A DNA stretch of 64,000 nt from Siphonodentalium dalli (lineage: Eukaryota > Mollusca > Scaphopoda > Gadilida > Siphonodentaliidae): positions 73,870,705-73,934,704 of the forward strand of contig CP136067.1 of NCBI GenBank assembly GCA_032622095.1, read 5' to 3'. Both the position numbers and the translations under genes were made by a program. Under the pieces are notes generated by a model. That model saw nothing but the letters and a program-made list of their open reading frames with translations. It ran no database searches and had not been told where the DNA came from. This document shows, piece by piece, positions 43,840-56,215 of the stretch (positions are counted from its first letter, which is position 1; each line of letters begins with the position of its first letter).

Positions 43840-46800
43840 TGGAGTAGATTAAGTCAAATTTTCAAGGCAATTGTTCAAATTGTGACTAAAGCATGAAACT
43901 TTGCACATATGTACATATTCACATACTGATTGATATTAGATATGGAGTCACGCTGAAATTTCACTCTAACCCATCTTTTAAGGGGTTTTCCGAATTTAAA
44001 GAGCGTTTCGTGATTATATAATTTATTTAATGTCGCAATTAATCTTACCATGAAATATGCGATTTAATATTAGGCATATACAGTAAGTATGACTCTGAGA
44101 GATATAATGCCACATTTTTAGTGTACAATTGGAACTCCCCGTCCAAGATGGCCGTCAAAATGGCAGCTGAAAGAGAAATTTGATGTTTTTTTCACTAAAA
44201 TATTCTAGATCAGGTTCTGCTGTATGGAACTGGTTCCAAATTGTGACTTTATTTTTGTATTGTTCGTGTTAAGTGATCATTGAAGCAATGAAATATGCCA
44301 TTTGTGTGATCTTTATATAATAGTCCCTTCCAACCCCTCAATAATTTGATTATACAGAACTCGGTATGAAATTTCACAAAAAAATCACGTTGGGATTCTA
44401 GTCATATTTTAATAAGAAATTGACAGAACAGTGCAAATTAAGTGAGGCATACAATTAATTATGAATATTGCCCCAGCATGCCATGTAATCGCTTACAAGT
44501 TGTGATTGACGAATACAATTGGCTATGCTGTCTCATACATTAAATTCTAACATTTCTGATGCACACTGGTAAAGTGTTACTAATGTAACCACTGACATTA
44601 ACATAATTATTGGATTTATCTATCACAAACTTGGCATCAAAATCAGCAATAATTAACTTTTCAGGTTTGGACCACTTATTCAAGTAAATGGAACTACCCT
44701 TGGTATCAAAGATGTTTATTATTTTTGTATCTGTCTTGAATGCGTCACACTGACGTGTTTTAGCCAAAATTACTGAAGATGGCTTCCAAAATGGCAACCA
44801 CATTTGGTAAAAACAAGCTTGTTTTTTACAGAAGTATTCCCTGTTCCCAAGAATTAGCAAATTGTAACCCACTTGGTTATTAACCATGTTACTTTATCCA
44901 CTGACTAGTACATGTTTCATTCTCGCTGTGCCTGTACCTTCTGATGAATGACAAATTCATTTTAAATGATGTACTGTAGTATGGAAATTGGTCAAACTTG
45001 TCTTTTTTTATTTTTGAACGAATATGGGCAGAACATCAAAACATAACTGAGTGAAACCATATTATGTGGCTACTCTTGACCGTTAGCATAACAATCAACT
45101 TAATATATGGTGTATGTCAAAATGGCAGCCAGGGAGTGAATGTGTGGTCATATATGAGGTGAATAGTTCTACAAGGAGTTATTGTATGCTAATGAATGAT
45201 GCAAAGGAGTATTCTATATGGTAATGGAGTGATGTGTCCATGGTGAGATGTATAGGTATACAAGGGGTGACTGTATGGTCATTTGTGAGGTGAATAGCAA
45301 TACATGGATTATTTGTATGGTTATTGAAGTCGTGTGTGGGTAAAATGATTGTAGTTGTATGTTCATCTGAGTGTTGTTTATGTATATATAGAGTGACTGT
45401 ATGGTCATGTGTGGGATATACATGCATTATTACCTTGGGTGATTATTGTCATGGGTGGGTGTATATGTATTCATATGTTGGCTGTATGATCATGTGTGGG
45501 ACTGTGGGTGTGTGAATAAATAGGGAGTGGTTGTATGCTTATGTGCAATGTATATATGTGTACATGGAATTATTGTACGGTCATGATTGTTGTTGTATAT
45601 TCATACTTGGAGTTGAGCTGGATGGTCATTGTGAGCAAGTATACATCGAGTGGCTGAATTGTCATGGGCGAGGTGTATGTGCAAATCTGGAGTGTACTAA
45701 CGGTCGTGTGGAGTATTGGTATATCCATTGGTGAGGTGTATATGTATACCTGGATTGACTCTATGGTCATTAGTGGGGTGTATAAATATATCTTGATGGG
45801 TATTAAAATGGTCATCAGTGTGAAGAAAAGGTACACAGGGAGTGACTTTATGGCCAATGGTGAGGTCCTGCGCATTGTATTGCTTTTTCTAGAAGGTATG
45901 TATGCAATGATGAGGTGTCGATGTATACCCGGAGTGATTCTATAATAGGCATTAGTGGGGTGTATATGTACATTGTATATAGTTCTTCGGCTATATGGCC
46001 ATGGGCGTGGCCAATATGTACACAGGGAGTGATCGTATGGCCAGTGGTGAGGTAAATTGGTAAACAATGAGTGACTTTATGACCACAAATGTTGTGTATG
46101 GGTATACAGCGAGTGGCTGAATTGTCTTGAGTGTGTGAATTTGAGTGTTGTGCGGTCATTGGCGAGGTGTATATGCACACCAGGAGTTACTCTATGGTTA
46201 TGGTTGAAGTGTATATATATCTTGAGTAGATATATGGCCATCAATGTGGCAAATATGTATGCAGGGAGTGATTGTTTGTCCAATGGTGAATATGTATATA
46301 CATTACAAGAAGTCACTGTATAGTCACGATGACTATATGGTCATGGGTGAAATGTAGGAGTATACCTGGTGTATCCGAATGGTTAACTCATGGCTGTATA
46401 GTCAAATGTGTGGTTTAGGGTAAACCCAAGTGGGGTTGTATGGTCATTGGTGAGGTGTATATGTATAAAGCGAGTGGCTACATGGCCATTTGTTTGGTGT
46501 TCATGTGTATAAGATGATTGTATGGTCATGGGTGAGTTGTGCAGTTGGACCTTGGGTGGTTATCACTTTCCATAATAACAAGTATATGTTAATCGATTGG
46601 GAGGTAATGTCAGAGAGTTTGTCACCTTGGTGGCCTTTTATATGCTCAATGGATGAAACGGTTTTCCTGACATTAGTCAATCAATGTTGATGCCAATGGC
46701 GCAGAATTTGATGTTATTAAGCAGTTGTTTTTACTCATCTCCTTGTTTGACTTTCTAAAAGGTCTTCTGGTCCACCTGCCAGTGCGTTACGCTGGCTATT

Positions 46801-48175
46801 TCTCCGTCATTCTAGACTGCTAGGTGTGGGGATGCCTACCCTGATAGACATGTTACCTGATCTGACACTCACTTACCCATAATGGTTGCATATGTTATTG
46901 GGCCAGAGTAGGCACATTATTATGCCGCTCTCAGTTAAGTTTCAGAGTTCTGCTCATTTCCGTTCAGGATCCCATAAGAATTTTTTGGCAAAATTACACA
47001 CTGCATGATTTAAAATGAAATCGTCATGCCGCATAAGGTGCTGGGACAACCATAATATAACATATAGTTGTCAGTTGATTAAATAACATGTTTAATAAAC
47101 AAGTGAATCACAATGTGCTACCTTCACAAAAGAGCAGAGAATAATGTCTGGGATATATTTGAAAATATCAACTTTCTACCAAATTTTTTGGACATTTTGC
47201 AAGCCAGCTTGAGTATATTTTTCAAAAAAACACATCAGTGTGACGCATTTAAGATCCATCAAAACAATAAATACAAAAGATTTTTACTTGAAAAAAATTC
47301 TGATTTTGAGAGAAAATTCCAATAATTTTGTTAATGTAATAGTAACACTTATACAAGATGCATCATAAATGTTAGTATTCAACGTATACATAACAGAACA
47401 GCCAATTTTATTCATCATCCATAACGTTTAAGCGATTGCATGTCACGACAGGACAATATTGACCATTTTCCATATTGTGGGCGCCATTTTGACCGCCATT
47501 TTTTAACCAAAGTGACAATTTGGTTCCATCGAGTTGAATTATTCATAAGTAATGGTATGCCTCACTTACTTTGCACAGATCTGCTCATTTCTTATTGAAA
47601 TATGACTAGAATCCTAATGGTGATTTTTGGTGAAATTTCATACCGCGTTCTGTAAAATCAAATTATTGAGGGATTGGATGGGGCTGGGATCCCAAGAGTG
47701 GCATATTTCATAGCTCAGTGACCAGTTAACATGAGCAATACAAAACAAAGTCACATTTCCGAACCAGTTCCATACAGAAGAAACTGGTCTGGAAGTTATT
47801 AGTGAAAAAACATAAAAATTTCCGGTTATGGCTGCCATTTTGATGGTCAGGGGAGTTTCAATTTCTCCCTAAAAATGTGCTATTATATCGCGCTAAGTCC
47901 TACTTGCTGTATATGTCTAATTTTATATCGCAGATTCCATGGTAAGATTAATTGTGACAATTATTAAATTATATAATCACGAAACATTCTTTAAATTCAG
48001 AAAACCCCTTAAAAGAGGGGTTAAAGTGAAATTTCAGCGTGGCTCCATATCTGATATCAATTGGTATGTGATTATATACATGCAAAATTTCATGCTTTAG
48101 TCACGAATTGAACAATTCTTTTACTAATTTATCCACTACATGGAATTAGTCGTTTACATTGATCCACGGAACACA
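43840..48175. mobile_element. Foldback element 2 (inverted arms of about 1.3 kb around a minisatellite)
   Basis: The left arm (43840-45130) and right arm (46905-48175, reverse) share GTGACTAAAGCATGAAA.TT, GC.ACGCTGAAATTTCA, TTATATAATCACGAAAC.. (reverse), the TGGAACTCCCCGTCCAAGATGG word, GGAACTGGTTCC and TCACAAAAA. The arms differ by many substitutions. They match element 1 (20955-25185), but element 2 extends about 250 bp further out. The core is a 42-46-bp minisatellite in opposite orientation to that in element 1. About 160 bp of unrelated sequence (46740-46900) lies beside the right arm. No transposase is recognised. Confidence 0.85.
45140..46560. repeat. Minisatellite array, 42-46-bp unit (reverse of 22140-23325)
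   Basis: Copies carry TGTATGGTCATGGGTGAGGT, GTATATGTATAC and GGAGTGACTGTATGG. The array is flanked by the inverted arms of foldback element 2. Frames on both strands, up to 165 codons, follow the repeat. Confidence 0.88.
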
Positions 48176-49133
48176 TTAATTTTTCTCAAATATACTTTTG
48201 AGTCAAATCGGAATTTCGTATAGTCAATAACAGTTGAGCATGGCACTATACACTATAATTCGATGGTCCCCGTATCCTCAGATTCCAACAACAACATTTC
48301 TTCAAAAGATACTTTAGTTATCAGAATCGATTAAGTACCAAAATATGTATCAACATTTTGTTCAATGCAATTTGGTATCAAGAGTATAACAGCATGAAAG
48401 TCACATACTATTTAGAACTCTGCTGGCCTCAGGTGATTATAAAGCCATTATAGAGATGTCAATAATATTCTCCAGTGCAAACAAAGCATAGCAGTTTAAC
48501 CGTTTGGCGAGTAGAACGACATATATGTCGTCTATCGGTTGAGGAGTAGAACGACATATATGTTGTTTCAGGAAGTGTTATTTTACGTAAACATAACTTC
48601 AACAAATCATCTGATTTATAAATGATTTCTATAGGAGTTATTTTGATTAATATAATCTTCCAAATGTATAAGTGCAATTGATTATGATAACACACATTAA
48701 CAAAAAATGCACATAAATTAAAACAAATTATTGGGCCTTTTTGACCGAACTTGTTAATAATTATTGCTATGACGTTGACATTAAATTTACTCATGACGTC
48801 ATGTATTTGACGTTTATACAGATACTCTCCAAAGGGTTAATTGAAATTCAGTCCTGTTGAATGACCTTGGCTGGGATCATGAGAAATTTGAGCTGTTCAT
48901 TGCCTGCCTGGTGTCTTTTATAATAGTTTGCTGTTTGTTTGTATAAAAATGACCTATGGCTCAGAATGGCTTCTCCAAGTGTGAATCTGAGAGTTACAGC
49001 TCAGTAGTAATTAACTCTTTTCATTCTAATTTCACTCAAATTTGTTAGGTCAAAGAAAAAATATTAGTTTTTTTCAAGTTTTCCTGCTTACCTATTTTAA
49101 ATCCCCAACCCTAAAGTTTTGTTCAACTCCATG
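48176..49133. other. HSPBAP1 intron, nothing coding recognised
   Basis: A direct repeat GGCGAGTAGAACGACATATA and GAGGAGTAGAACGACATATA lies at about 48505 and 48540. Otherwise AT-rich sequence. Confidence 0.45.
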
Positions 49134-49141
49134 GTTCCCTT

Positions 49142-49921
49142 CAGGCTTGTCAACTGGTACCAGTACCGGTACCGGTACCGGCGGTACTTGGCCGTTTCAA
49201 CGGTACCGGTTCTGATACTCAGTACCGACGGTTCTCGGTATTCGCCAAAAACAGTAAATAGATCAGTATAGATAGATTAAAATTGAAGGAACTTTGCTCT
49301 TTTAAGTGTGCCGCAACTGCCGCTTGCATTATGGTATGCTACTATGTGTCAACGGATCAAGCACGCGGCGGCGGATGCCGATTCTTGAAGCTGTTATCAT
49401 TTTATTCAACAATGTATATATGTGCCATTTACTCAATATGTGTTACATTATAACTTACAGTTGGGGATTGCAGCCATGCAGGTACATAAAATTTATTTCA
49501 GTTTAAATTGTCATATATACCCATCTCTCCGATGTATGTATTTGAGCGTCTGAAGCCCTAAACATAAAAGTTCTAACACCTATCAGGCTGCCTAAATTAT
49601 GGCACATTTTAGGTGATTGTTGTGGGTGATAAATCCAACTATTTCAGACTATACTAATGCATGTATGTCACACATGTATGTGTGGCTGCTGTGGCATACA
49701 TGCATTTGGATACATGGTTGTATTTGTCATCCACAACAATCACTAAAAACTGGCACAAAGTGCCATACATTACCAGTAATTACCACATTAGAATATACTC
49801 TTTTAAATGTGTGATATGTAGTGGAATAAACTATACAACACCAGTACCGGTACCGGTACCGCGGTTCCAAAGCAGTACCGGTACCGACTACCTTGGTACC
49901 AGCGGTACATTGACAAGCCTG
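49142..49921. mobile_element. hAT-like MITE with 8-bp target duplication GTTCCCTT
   Basis: The left end CAGGCTTGTCAAC and right end TTGACAAGCCTG are inverted. GTTCCCTT flanks both sides exactly (49134-49141, 49922-49929). Both subterminal regions are packed with GGTACCGGTACC palindromes. The 780-bp interior has no transposase; ACTATGT/CATGTATG stretches inside are simple repeats. Confidence 0.9.
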
Positions 49922-50710
49922 GTTCCCTTCCTTAAATGTTCCATAAACGAGAGGCCAATCAAGATCGGCAGATGTTTAATCCATCCCTTGGCAATAGTAA
50001 ATTACTATGATCTGAATCATAAATTAGAGTATTGATGTTGAATTATAGAGTATACTGTTATGAACATACACTTCAGATTACAAAATTATTTCTACTGTAT
50101 ATTATTTCTCCATAAATTTTGTGTCTACCGTACCGACCCGGCTCAAGGCCCATGTCCGTGTTTAAGCCCACCCATATCTTTTGGCCAAATTCCATGCACA
50201 GGGGTAAATTCGAGTTTAGGCCCACCTCAAATTTTGTTCAATTTCAGTGGTGGTAAGTAAGTATTTCCTATCAGCTTGTAGACAGCAAAACAGATTGACG
50301 AACTCAAAAATATAATATTTATATCAAAAACGGAAAATTATACTTCGTAGGCAAGTGAGAATATTCAATAAAATAAAATAAAGTGAATCTTAAAATCTCA
50401 TTTGTTTATTCAATTATACTTCCCGGGGCAAGCAATCGTTAACAGACATCAAATACAAAAGAACCCAATCGCTAACGGCGTATTAATGAGAACGCGGTAA
50501 ACATGAATCACTTCAAATAGCCATGGCATGCACGTGCACAGCGCACCTGTCAACAACGGTACTGTAAAAACATATTTTTCGTGTTCAGTGACAACGTTAG
50601 TATGTTCCTACAGGCTACAGGTGGCCAAACACAAAGAACTGGCTTCCTGGTTATGTAAACACACAGTGGGTATAATAATGGGCAGAAGGGGAACTTATCA
50701 TTCAATAACC

Positions 50711-50836
50711 ATGTCTTCCAAACTACGTCAACGTTATACACTCGAAACCAAAATAAAGGTTATCGACATTAACATTTTTACACTGCATTTTGTTCACGTT
50801 TTACAGTATAAACAGTTTAGGAGCGATAACTCTTAA
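50711..50836 (+). pseudogene. pogo-type transposase N-terminus
   Basis: ATG gives MSSKLRQRYTLETKIKVIDI, matching the start of the psq/CENP-B-like DNA-binding domain of pogo/Tigger transposases ('R..YTLE.KL.VI'). The frame then leaves the family (NIFTLHFVHVLQYKQFRSDNS) and stops at 50836, so it is an internally deleted copy. Confidence 0.6.
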
Positions 50837-51047
50837 AATATTCAAACACGTGCTTTTTCATTGTTTTAGCAGAAATACATCGTCATGTCTTTTGTCATTA
50901 CTGTTAATTAATTACACTCACTGGCTTTTGTTAAACATGCAATTAGTCGCTATTGTAACATCCTCTATGTGGACAACGGGTCACGAATAAAGCGCCGGGT
51001 AATAAATTAATTATCCTGATCGGATTAAGTCTGCACATTGATATAAA

Positions 51048-51067
51048 CTATAGTCTATAGACTATAG
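51048..51067. repeat. Perfect 20-bp palindrome
   Basis: CTATAGTCTATAGACTATAG equals its own reverse complement. It lies inside the pogo-like element. Confidence 0.9.
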
Positions 51068-52139
51068 ATACAGGATTTACCGATAACCCACAATAAAACA
51101 ACAAGACTGGAAGTGTTATTTTAATATTCACATTTAATTGAAAAATGACTTTTTCAAAGTAACTTATACTTACCTTTACTTAATCTGGAAGCCGGGTATA
51201 TTTCCCGATACTCGGCGTTAGATCGGCTTTCATCTATTTGATCAGTTTTACTGTCCCGATTTCTTGGGATTTTTGGTTTGTAAAGGGCCATATCCGAGTA
51301 TAAGCCCACTTTGGTTTTTGAGCTCAAATAAAACAAAGGCCCCCTGGGCCTAAACCCGGGTCAGTACGGTATTAACACTTATGTATATATATCCGAGATG
51401 GTCAGACATGATCGATTAGTCAAGAAGGAGCAGATTTAATGTTCCTTCCAAAAATAATAAGACAGTATGTTTATATGTCAATGTCAACATTTAATTTCAA
51501 GTTGAATGTAGCACCACTTATTTTCAAGTATTTTGACAAATACGGACTGTTGTGGTCTTCAAAGTCCCAGTCTTCACAATCATTTCCAGGTTTATGATGA
51601 AGCAAATCTCACCCCCCATCTTTTTTGGTACCGATCAGTTGATCTTTCATTTTGATATCTCACATGGCAATTTGCAGCAACATAAATAGTACTGCTTGCA
51701 CTATGATAGTGGTGACAAGCTCTATAATTTAGATGTTATATAAACCCTTCTCTTTTGACCCATAAATTCCAATAACTTGTGTTATTATGTACATTTGGAT
51801 ATACTACTTTAGTACATAACAGTATACTCTATAATTCAACATAAAAACTCTAGATTATGACTCCTAGCATAGCAATTTACTATCGCCAAGTGATGGGTTA
51901 AACATCTGCTGATCGTGACTGGCCTCTTGTTTTTATATATATCATAACACAATCATACAATCACCATAAGGGAGCTTGTCCAATTCCGACGGAGTTTCCG
52001 TCGGAATCGGAGTTTCCGATGGATATTTCCGATCTCCGATACCGATGGCAATCGGAGTTTTTGTATCGGTATAAAACTCCGATTCCGTCGGAGATTTTTC
52101 GCTGTGTCGTCGGTAAAATCATCCGATTCAATCGGAGTT

Positions 52140-52561
52140 TTATATCGGAGTTCCCGTTCTTCAAGTGCGGTATGTTTTGGAAAACTCCGATCCCGTGAAT
52201 TTTCGTAGGAGCTTTTAATAAATCGTCGTTTCGGTTCTTCGTGTATATTGTTTATATATATACCAGACACAACGGAGAAAGACATGTAACATGTTACGTC
52301 CATTCTCAGCGACTCGGCCATTTCCGCTTCGCTGAGGAAATAACCTCCCCATAAATAGAAACCATATTCGCGCAATGCTAAAATAGGCCTATAATTATCA
52401 GTCGACGTAAACATCTCCGTAATAATTATAATATCAGATGAATTTATATGATAATAATATACTGAGTTGAAATTTATGTCGACTGTATAATTATATGCGT
52501 GCAGGATTTGAACCGGTGGAATATGATATCTACTGGTAAGTATATTATTGGGTGCATACAA
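52140..52561 (-). CDS. Unrecognised open frame in outer Harbinger-like element
   Basis: Part of a 202-codon minus-strand frame (51953-52561) whose C-terminal third is the terminal repeat. The non-repeat part includes MAESLRMDVTCYMSFSVVSG and EEPKRRFIKSSYENSRDRSF. It could be a remnant of a transposon protein. No family is recognised. Confidence 0.2.
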
Positions 52562-53204
52562 GATTTGAAATACACTGGGTTTACGGTATTCTCAGAATCC
52601 GACGATGTTGCAAATATAGTTTATATCGCTAAGGGGTCATCTCAAAACTACTATCGGGATCCCGATAGGATACCGATAGTTATATATACAGTTATCGGGA
52701 AATTATCGGGAAATGACGCAACGTTTTTCGGGAAATTATCGGAATATTTACATAGTCTATCGGGATTCGATCTATCGGAGTTTACTTTCATTTCGGAGTA
52801 TCATATTCCGAAAACAACGCAAGTTGTTTGGAAAGTTTCTGTATCGGGATTACTCCGGACTTTTATCGCGATTTTATGTTTTATAGGCCTATCTTTATTA
52901 TTGATTTAATAGTTTCCTAACATGAGAAATCGTTAGTATAAAGTTTTAAAGTATCAGGGGGCACGTGTCGTAGAACTATTATATGTTATACTGTGGTGAT
53001 CAGTGGGTGCTACGTACAATATCGGTATTTTACCTGGACAATACACCCCACCCATCGGGAAATCTTCAAAATCAATAAATAAATTCACGGGGAGCATACC
53101 CAAATATGTATAGTATAGGCCTTAATGCAAGTGGCTACTTTCACTTTCTAAAAATAGAACAGATCCATCAATTGATTAAATTCTAAGATTTATTTCGGCG
53201 TTGC

Positions 53205-53558
53205 ATGCAGCGGCTACTATCTTCAAAGCTTAATTGTGTTTGTAATATGTTTAAATACATCCGACTTTTAAATATGGAGGAAATAAAGAAATACATATAT
53301 TATGGCAAATGTAAAAGATTTGTATTTAATCGCGAATCGCCGACGACACAATTAATGCATGCACAATCGAGTGCAGTCTTAACACGAGATGTCGTATATG
53401 TTCTATTTTTAGCCCGATTCCAGGAATTGGGGTCATCAATATTTACGTTTCTGGGAACAACACACGTGGCATTGCAGAGTAATACGTCTCGAAGATTTCA
53501 CACAGTGAACGGATTTATAAAACAATTTCAAACATGGGACAATTTAACTCAAGCTTAA
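53205..53558 (+). CDS. Unrecognised 117-codon open frame in inner Harbinger-like element
   Basis: A TTG- or ATG-started frame with MFKYIRLLNMEEIKKYIYYG and a later SIFTFLGTTHVALQSNTSRR. Mixed hydrophobic and basic. No motif of a Harbinger DDE or Myb-like protein is visible. It may be a chance frame. Confidence 0.2.
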   Translation: MQRLLSSKLNCVCNMFKYIRLLNMEEIKKYIYYGKCKRFVFNRESPTTQLMHAQSSAVLTRDVVYVLFLARFQELGSSIFTFLGTTHVALQSNTSRRFHTVNGFIKQFQTWDNLTQA

Positions 53559-55267
53559 AAAAAATATCGGGCCTGTGTACACGTAGGCCTATATTCCGAA
53601 TATACATAGCCTAGGCGAAATTTATATTGGAATATGTGCGATGTCCATGCAGCATTTGATGTGCTTTATAACGCAATCATGGCAATTGCATTTTTGTTTA
53701 CCGGCACATGCATGGAAACAACAAATCTCGCCAGTAGACAGCCGTAGAAAGAAAAATATATATCCACAGTGGGTTTAACTTTAGCCTAAGCAGGAAATTT
53801 TGCTGTTATGCCTACATTCTGCATGGTCATGCAGTTTCGGGGGGGGGGGTAGATCGATCATGCACGCCATGAATATCTACACGATTCTCTACCCTTTAGT
53901 CAAGAGTAGGCTATAGAAATTCGAAACATGACATATGGGGGGGGGGTGTGTCCTGCTGTACATGTAAAGTTTTAGCAACATTTAGCAGTAATATTCCATA
54001 CTTTTTCATGAATCGTAATATGGTAAATAAAGAGCGTGTGGAAATATGAATGGAAAATTCCATGCAAATCTGCAGTGCAAAGGTTATAAATACGCGAAGT
54101 AATCATAACATTTAACTGACAATTAAATGTGTGCATGGGCTGCTTTTCATATTCTACATTAATTTCGTTTTCTGTAATTACTACTAATTATAATGCTGCA
54201 TTGATTATTTCGATAAGTTGAACATAGCCTAATTATGTTGACAGTGTCGAATTTCACGATTGCATCATCAAGGTCAAGGTAACACGATGCGATTTATTTG
54301 TAGTAGGCCTGCTCCTATATTTCGTCATTTTTATCTTTCAAAAAGATGTCTTGCTAACTTTTATTTAGTTTACTTTCGATATTAACCATTTACCCAACAG
54401 TAATATTACCTCCAGCCAACAGAACTTTCTGGTGACGTCAAAGTTTTTGGGGGAAAACATGTATTATTACTAAATGTTATGTGGCTCCTGATTTATGAAA
54501 TTATGTTCATCTGTATGGATGGGGACTGGGAGTAAAAAAACAAATCCAGAGTTGTGAATCCCCCTCCCCAAGCATGATAGTATGGTGAATATTTAGTAGG
54601 TTTTATATTTATATTTTATAACAATAAATGTAATAAACAAACGAAAGGTAAGTTTTGTTTTATCAACAGATCAATGTGACATTCAGTTTCAATTTCTCTG
54701 TCGGAAAACCATATCACGAAATTGAGTGATTTATTAATGTTTTAAGCCATGGCTACGTGGTGAAATGAAACATAAAATAAATCATCAAGTGGCCTATCAA
54801 CTCTTGGATAGTTACGTGTAAATTCAGTTACAATTGACTGCATTATTAGTCCAAACTAGTCAACATTGTGCCATCGATTACAACGCACGTGTTTTTTTGT
54901 TTACTTCAATTTACAACGCACCGGTTTTTGACCTTGACATTGCAGTCAATACATTCGTACCGCACATATCTTGTGCAATTAATAAATTAAACAATTCTTT
55001 CGTGTCTACATTGTATCTTATGATCGAGAAAAGTGCTTTCTCTTAGTGAAATTTTGAGCAATCATATTCAATATAAAATGACAAGACAGTGCCGATAAGT
55101 AATTCGCGGTAAATGCAGCACTATTCGGAATTAATGCGCACTTTCAATTTAAAAATAGCCGCGTTTGTCTCGTGAACTCTTGTGTTCAAATAAAAGTAAC
55201 TAATGTTAAACAATGTCATTTCTTTGATTTTTCACATCATGATATGGCCAATTTACTTGAGTATTTG

Positions 55268-56215
55268 GCAGTGTTAATGCGCGGAGAATAATAATTTTAT
55301 TAATCAAACGAGAGAACAAAACGGCCGATCGATGCACATTTGTGCTATACAGTATTTTATTATTGTTGCGCTGACGCCGGCAAGGTCCGAGGTGTTTTCA
55401 TCGTCATCAGCTGATCAATAAGTTCAATGGAAACACTCGATAAATGGTCAATTGATACTAACACTAAAGCTAAGATATATTATGTTTGAATTTGCAATGA
55501 ATGTCATTTATTTATTACCAAATGGCTAATAGTTATATAGCCATGATAGATGACAGTCCCCATTGTGCGCCCCACATTCCAACACTACGTGTTCGCAGGT
55601 ACAAATTTCTGTTGCTCGATCGTTATCAGTGGGCGTTTCTTGATCTTTCTTGGCGGGAGTGTTTTTTAAATAAACCATTTGGATTGAATCGTGTGTCCAT
55701 TCCTTTGTATTTTTAGATTACATTGTGGAGAATATACTCAAGATTATATAATTGTCAATGCGCGCAGAATAATAATTTTATTAATCAAACGACAGAACAA
55801 AACGGCCGATGCACATAAATTTGTGCTACAGTATTTTATCATTGCTGCAATGACGTCGACAAGGTTCCTAGATTTTTTCATCGTCATCAGCTGATCAATA
55901 AGTTCAATGACAGCATTCGATAAATGGTCAATTGATAGTAATACTAAATCTAAGATATATTCTGTTTGAATTTGCAATGAATGTCATTTATGAATTACCG
56001 AATGGGTAATAGATATAGCCATGATAAATGAGTCCCCATTGTGCGCCCCAATTTCCAACACGTGTTTGCTGTAGGTACATATTTTTTGCGCACGTCATCA
56101 GTGGGGGTTTCTTGGCGGGAGTGTTTTTTAAATAAACAATTTGGATTGAATCATGTGTCCATTCCTTTGTATTTTTCGATTATAGTGTGGAGAATATACT
56201 CAAGATTATGTATTT
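55268..56215. repeat. Tandem duplication of about 475 bp
   Basis: The segments 55268-55735 and 55758-56215 share AATAATAATTTTATTAATCA, AACAAAACGGCCGAT, TTTTCATCGTCATCAGCTGA, TCAATAAGTTCAATG, GATAAATGGTCAATTGATA, TTTGAATTTGCAATGAATGT and GTGTCCATTCCTTTGTATTT. The copies differ by small indels. It lies inside the inner Harbinger-like element. Confidence 0.88.

Larger units (their letters stand above)
50128..51369. mobile_element. pogo/Tigger-like element remnant, TA target
   Basis: The left end CCGTACCGACCCGG and right end (reverse) CCGTACTGACCCGGG are inverted, and TA flanks both sides (50126-50127, 51370-51371). GGCCCA/TAAGCCCAC words repeat inside both ends. The interior keeps a helix-turn-helix start (50711-50836), and a 20-bp perfect palindrome lies at 51048-51067. 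The catalytic domain is missing. Confidence 0.78.

Noticed and set aside
45570-46067. A 165-codon minus-strand frame rich in His, Thr and Tyr
   Set aside because: It is the translation of the minisatellite; the reverse array at 22140-23325 gives the same kind of product.
51953-52561. A 202-codon frame as a complete host gene
   Set aside because: Its C-terminal third is the transposon's terminal inverted repeat, which crosses the element border. Only the inner part was listed, at low confidence.
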